The notes beneath the pieces were generated by a model. It saw only the letters and a program-made list of their open reading frames with translations, was not told the DNA's origin and did no database searches. From positions 1 to 15,123 of the forward strand of contig CALKOE010000201.1 of the NCBI GenBank assembly GCA_938091985.1: a stretch of 15,123 nt of DNA. Reading direction: 5' to 3'. Position numbers and translations under genes: made by a program. Shown one piece after another: positions 13,658 to 15,123 of this stretch. Positions within the stretch are counted from its first letter, which is position 1; every line of letters begins with the position of its first letter. Source of the DNA: an uncultured Acidimicrobiales bacterium. Lineage in GTDB: Bacteria; Actinomycetota; Acidimicrobiia; Acidimicrobiales; Aldehydirespiratoraceae.

Positions 13658-14426
13658 ATTGCCCCCCGTTGATGCCGAGCTCGTCGCCGCCGCAGTCGAG
13701 ATCACCCGAGCCGCCGGCGCGTTGACCCTCGAGTGGTTCTGCAACGACGATCTCGAGATCGATCACAAGGGTGACGGTTCGCCGGTGACGGCCGCCGACC
13801 TCGCCGCCGAGTCGCTCATGCGGGAGCGGCTGGTGAACCTTTGTCCTGACGACGCCGTCATGGGCGAAGAACATCAAGACACCAGCGGTACGAGCGGACG
13901 CACATGGGTGATCGACCCGATCGACGGCACAAAGGCGTTCACCAAGGGGGTGCCGCTCTACTCCAACCTGCTCGCCCTCGTCGACGAACACGGACCGGCG
14001 ATCGGAGTGATCAACCTGCCCGCGCTGGGCGAAACCGTGTGGGCCGGGCGCGGTCGCGGTGCATTCTTCAACGGCGAACCCTGTCGGGTGAGCAATCAGC
14101 CATCACTCGACGGCGCCTACGCCATGACCAGTGGCTTCGGCTATTGGCCTCCCGACGCGCTGCAGGCTGTGCTCTCCAGCCCCGTGATCTTTCGAACGTG
14201 GGGTGACGCCTATGGCTACGCACTCGTCGCGACCGGCAGGGCGGAAGCCATGATCGATCCTTTGGCCAACCCGTGGGATGTCGCACCGATGGCAGTGATC
14301 ATCCCCGAAGCTGGTGGTCGCTACACGACGTTCGATGGCGACGACGGACCCGATGCATGGAAGACGGGTTCCGGTGTGGGTACCAACGGCGCCATTCACG
14401 ACGCCTTGCTCGACGTCTGGCACTGA
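13650..14426 (+). CDS. hisN: Inositol-monophosphatase-family enzyme, HisN-type histidinol-phosphatase
   Basis: A 258-residue Mg-dependent phosphatase of normal length. The metal-binding motifs are in order: GEE (72-74), DPIDGTKAF (89-97) and NPWDVAP (207-213). SPVTAAD (44-50) supplies the mobile loop residues. The IDGTK phrase with a following aromatic residue is typical of actinobacterial HisN, which removes phosphate from L-histidinol phosphate in histidine synthesis. Other family members act on inositol phosphate, fructose bisphosphate or PAP, so the specificity is likely but not proven. No other his gene is in the window; its partners here are two membrane lipid-type genes. ATG 13650 overlaps the DUF1295 gene by 8 nt. 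It ends 4 nt from the convergent DUF3105 gene. Confidence 0.85.
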   Translation: MSELPPVDAELVAAAVEITRAAGALTLEWFCNDDLEIDHKGDGSPVTAADLAAESLMRERLVNLCPDDAVMGEEHQDTSGTSGRTWVIDPIDGTKAFTKGVPLYSNLLALVDEHGPAIGVINLPALGETVWAGRGRGAFFNGEPCRVSNQPSLDGAYAMTSGFGYWPPDALQAVLSSPVIFRTWGDAYGYALVATGRAEAMIDPLANPWDVAPMAVIIPEAGGRYTTFDGDDGPDAWKTGSGVGTNGAIHDALLDVWH

Positions 14427-14430
14427 CCTC

Positions 14431-15114
14431 TTAGCCGAGAACCTGCTCCGCGATCTGGGCGAACCCGTCGTCAGGATTATCGGGAGCAGAGCCGATCGCT
14501 CCGGCACAGCTCACACCGGCCTCGGGGGCGGTGGGAGAGCGGCGAGCGAGATAGGTACCGATGAACTCTTCGAACATCGGATCGGCAACCCGGTCGACCG
14601 CGAGCTGGCGTGTCCACGCGGTCATCACGATCGGATTCTGAAGCCCCGGGTAGGGAGCGGCAAGAATGTGTTCTTCACCCGCGACGCGTGCTTCGATCGC
14701 GGCGACCTCATCAGCAGCCAGGTCGGGTGCGTAGGCGATCCACACCGCCCCGTGCTCGAGGGCATGCACTGCAGTCTGGTCCTGCACCGGTGAGGTGTAG
14801 AAGCCGCAGTTCTGCCATGCGTCGAAGTGATCGCCGCTGGCCGGTGGCCGTTGGTCATAACTCGGGCAGAACACGTGATCGTTGCCGTTGTCGGACAATT
14901 CGGTGATCACCCCGACCTCGAGGAGTGCAGGCTCGGGTGACGACTCGCCCAGGCAGAGTTCGATCTGACCCGTGACACCGCCCGGCCCCAGCGTGGATGT
15001 GGTTCCGGCCGACGTGTCGTCACCGCTCCCACACGACGCAGCCAAAATGGCCAAGATCGCAACCACCGCGATCTTCACGAGAACTCTTGGCAAAACGGCA
15101 ACGTGGCGACCCAT
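14431..15114 (-). CDS. DUF3105-domain lipoprotein
   Basis: A 227-residue secreted protein. A hydrophobic signal segment (about 12-27) ends in LAASC, so Cys28 is the probable lipidated residue; the lipobox is imperfect, with Ala at -3. A Gly/Thr/Ser-rich tether follows. The DUF3105 core covers about 78-185 with its marks PPASGDHF (90-97), NCGFY (102-106) and HALEHGAVWIAYAP (117-130). Extra cysteines (54, 83, 103 and near the C-terminus) could form disulfides outside the membrane. DUF3105 has no settled function. ATG 15114 is only 9 nt from the window edge, so an earlier start is possible. GTG 15078 would give the compact signal MKIAVVAILAILAASC with AAGAG upstream and is a good alternative. 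Confidence 0.85.
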   Translation of the reverse strand: MGRHVAVLPRVLVKIAVVAILAILAASCGSGDDTSAGTTSTLGPGGVTGQIELCLGESSPEPALLEVGVITELSDNGNDHVFCPSYDQRPPASGDHFDAWQNCGFYTSPVQDQTAVHALEHGAVWIAYAPDLAADEVAAIEARVAGEEHILAAPYPGLQNPIVMTAWTRQLAVDRVADPMFEEFIGTYLARRSPTAPEAGVSCAGAIGSAPDNPDDGFAQIAEQVLG

Positions 15115-15123
15115 GGGTCGCCA

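Noticed and set aside
1..15123. tRNA, rRNA, CRISPR array, insertion sequence, prophage or plasmid functions
   Set aside because: No cloverleaf, rRNA signature, regularly spaced repeats, transposase or integrase was seen on either strand.

Overview
The window is GC-rich and densely coded, with many 4-nt stop/start overlaps (GTGA, ATGA) and several genes whose only upstream signal is a TANNNT box 6-7 nt before the start codon, the arrangement typical of leaderless transcripts in actinobacteria. The gene content fits an actinobacterium, possibly of the Acidimicrobiia type: soluble P450s, an acyl-CoA mutase with MeaB, MmyB-type XRE and MarR regulators, and AhpD/CMD-like proteins. The taxon is inferred from style and content only.

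Layout. (1) 1-2767: a partial D-aminoacylase-type amidohydrolase (minus) is divergent from cytochrome P450 A (plus). (2) 2772-7551: a MarR regulator (minus) is divergent from an apparent operon. The operon runs from a B12-dependent acyl-CoA mutase large subunit of the isobutyryl-CoA mutase type, through its separate B12-binding subunit and the G-protein chaperone MeaB, to a second P450 that starts 10 nt later. A palindrome in the MarR/mutase gap overlaps candidate promoters for both directions. (3) 7552-10411: an XRE/MmyB regulator (minus) faces, across a perfect 14-bp palindrome, a three-gene overlapping set. This set holds a broken PLP aminotransferase, a small CMD-like protein, and a second CMD/AhpD-like protein interrupted by an in-frame TGA. 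(4) 10489-11665: an alpha/beta hydrolase converges on a small coiled-coil protein. (5) 11802-14426: an overlapping trio of acyltransferase, DUF1295 membrane protein and HisN-type phosphatase. (6) 14431-15114: a DUF3105 lipoprotein on the minus strand.

The most interesting observation is at 9926-10411. The TGA lies exactly where the second Cys of the family's Cys-Gly-Phe-Cys motif should be, and the reading frame continues downstream with family-like sequence for another 104 codons. Directly 3' of the TGA is a stem-loop with a U at a C mismatch three pairs below an AGGU apical loop. It places GGU 18 nt after the TGA, which, from memory, is the layout of the E. coli fdhF SECIS element. I read it as a candidate CxxU selenoprotein that ordinary gene calling would split into two fragments. 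The main alternative is a Cys-to-stop mutation in a decaying locus, since the aminotransferase two genes upstream is clearly disrupted. No selenocysteine machinery genes lie in the window.
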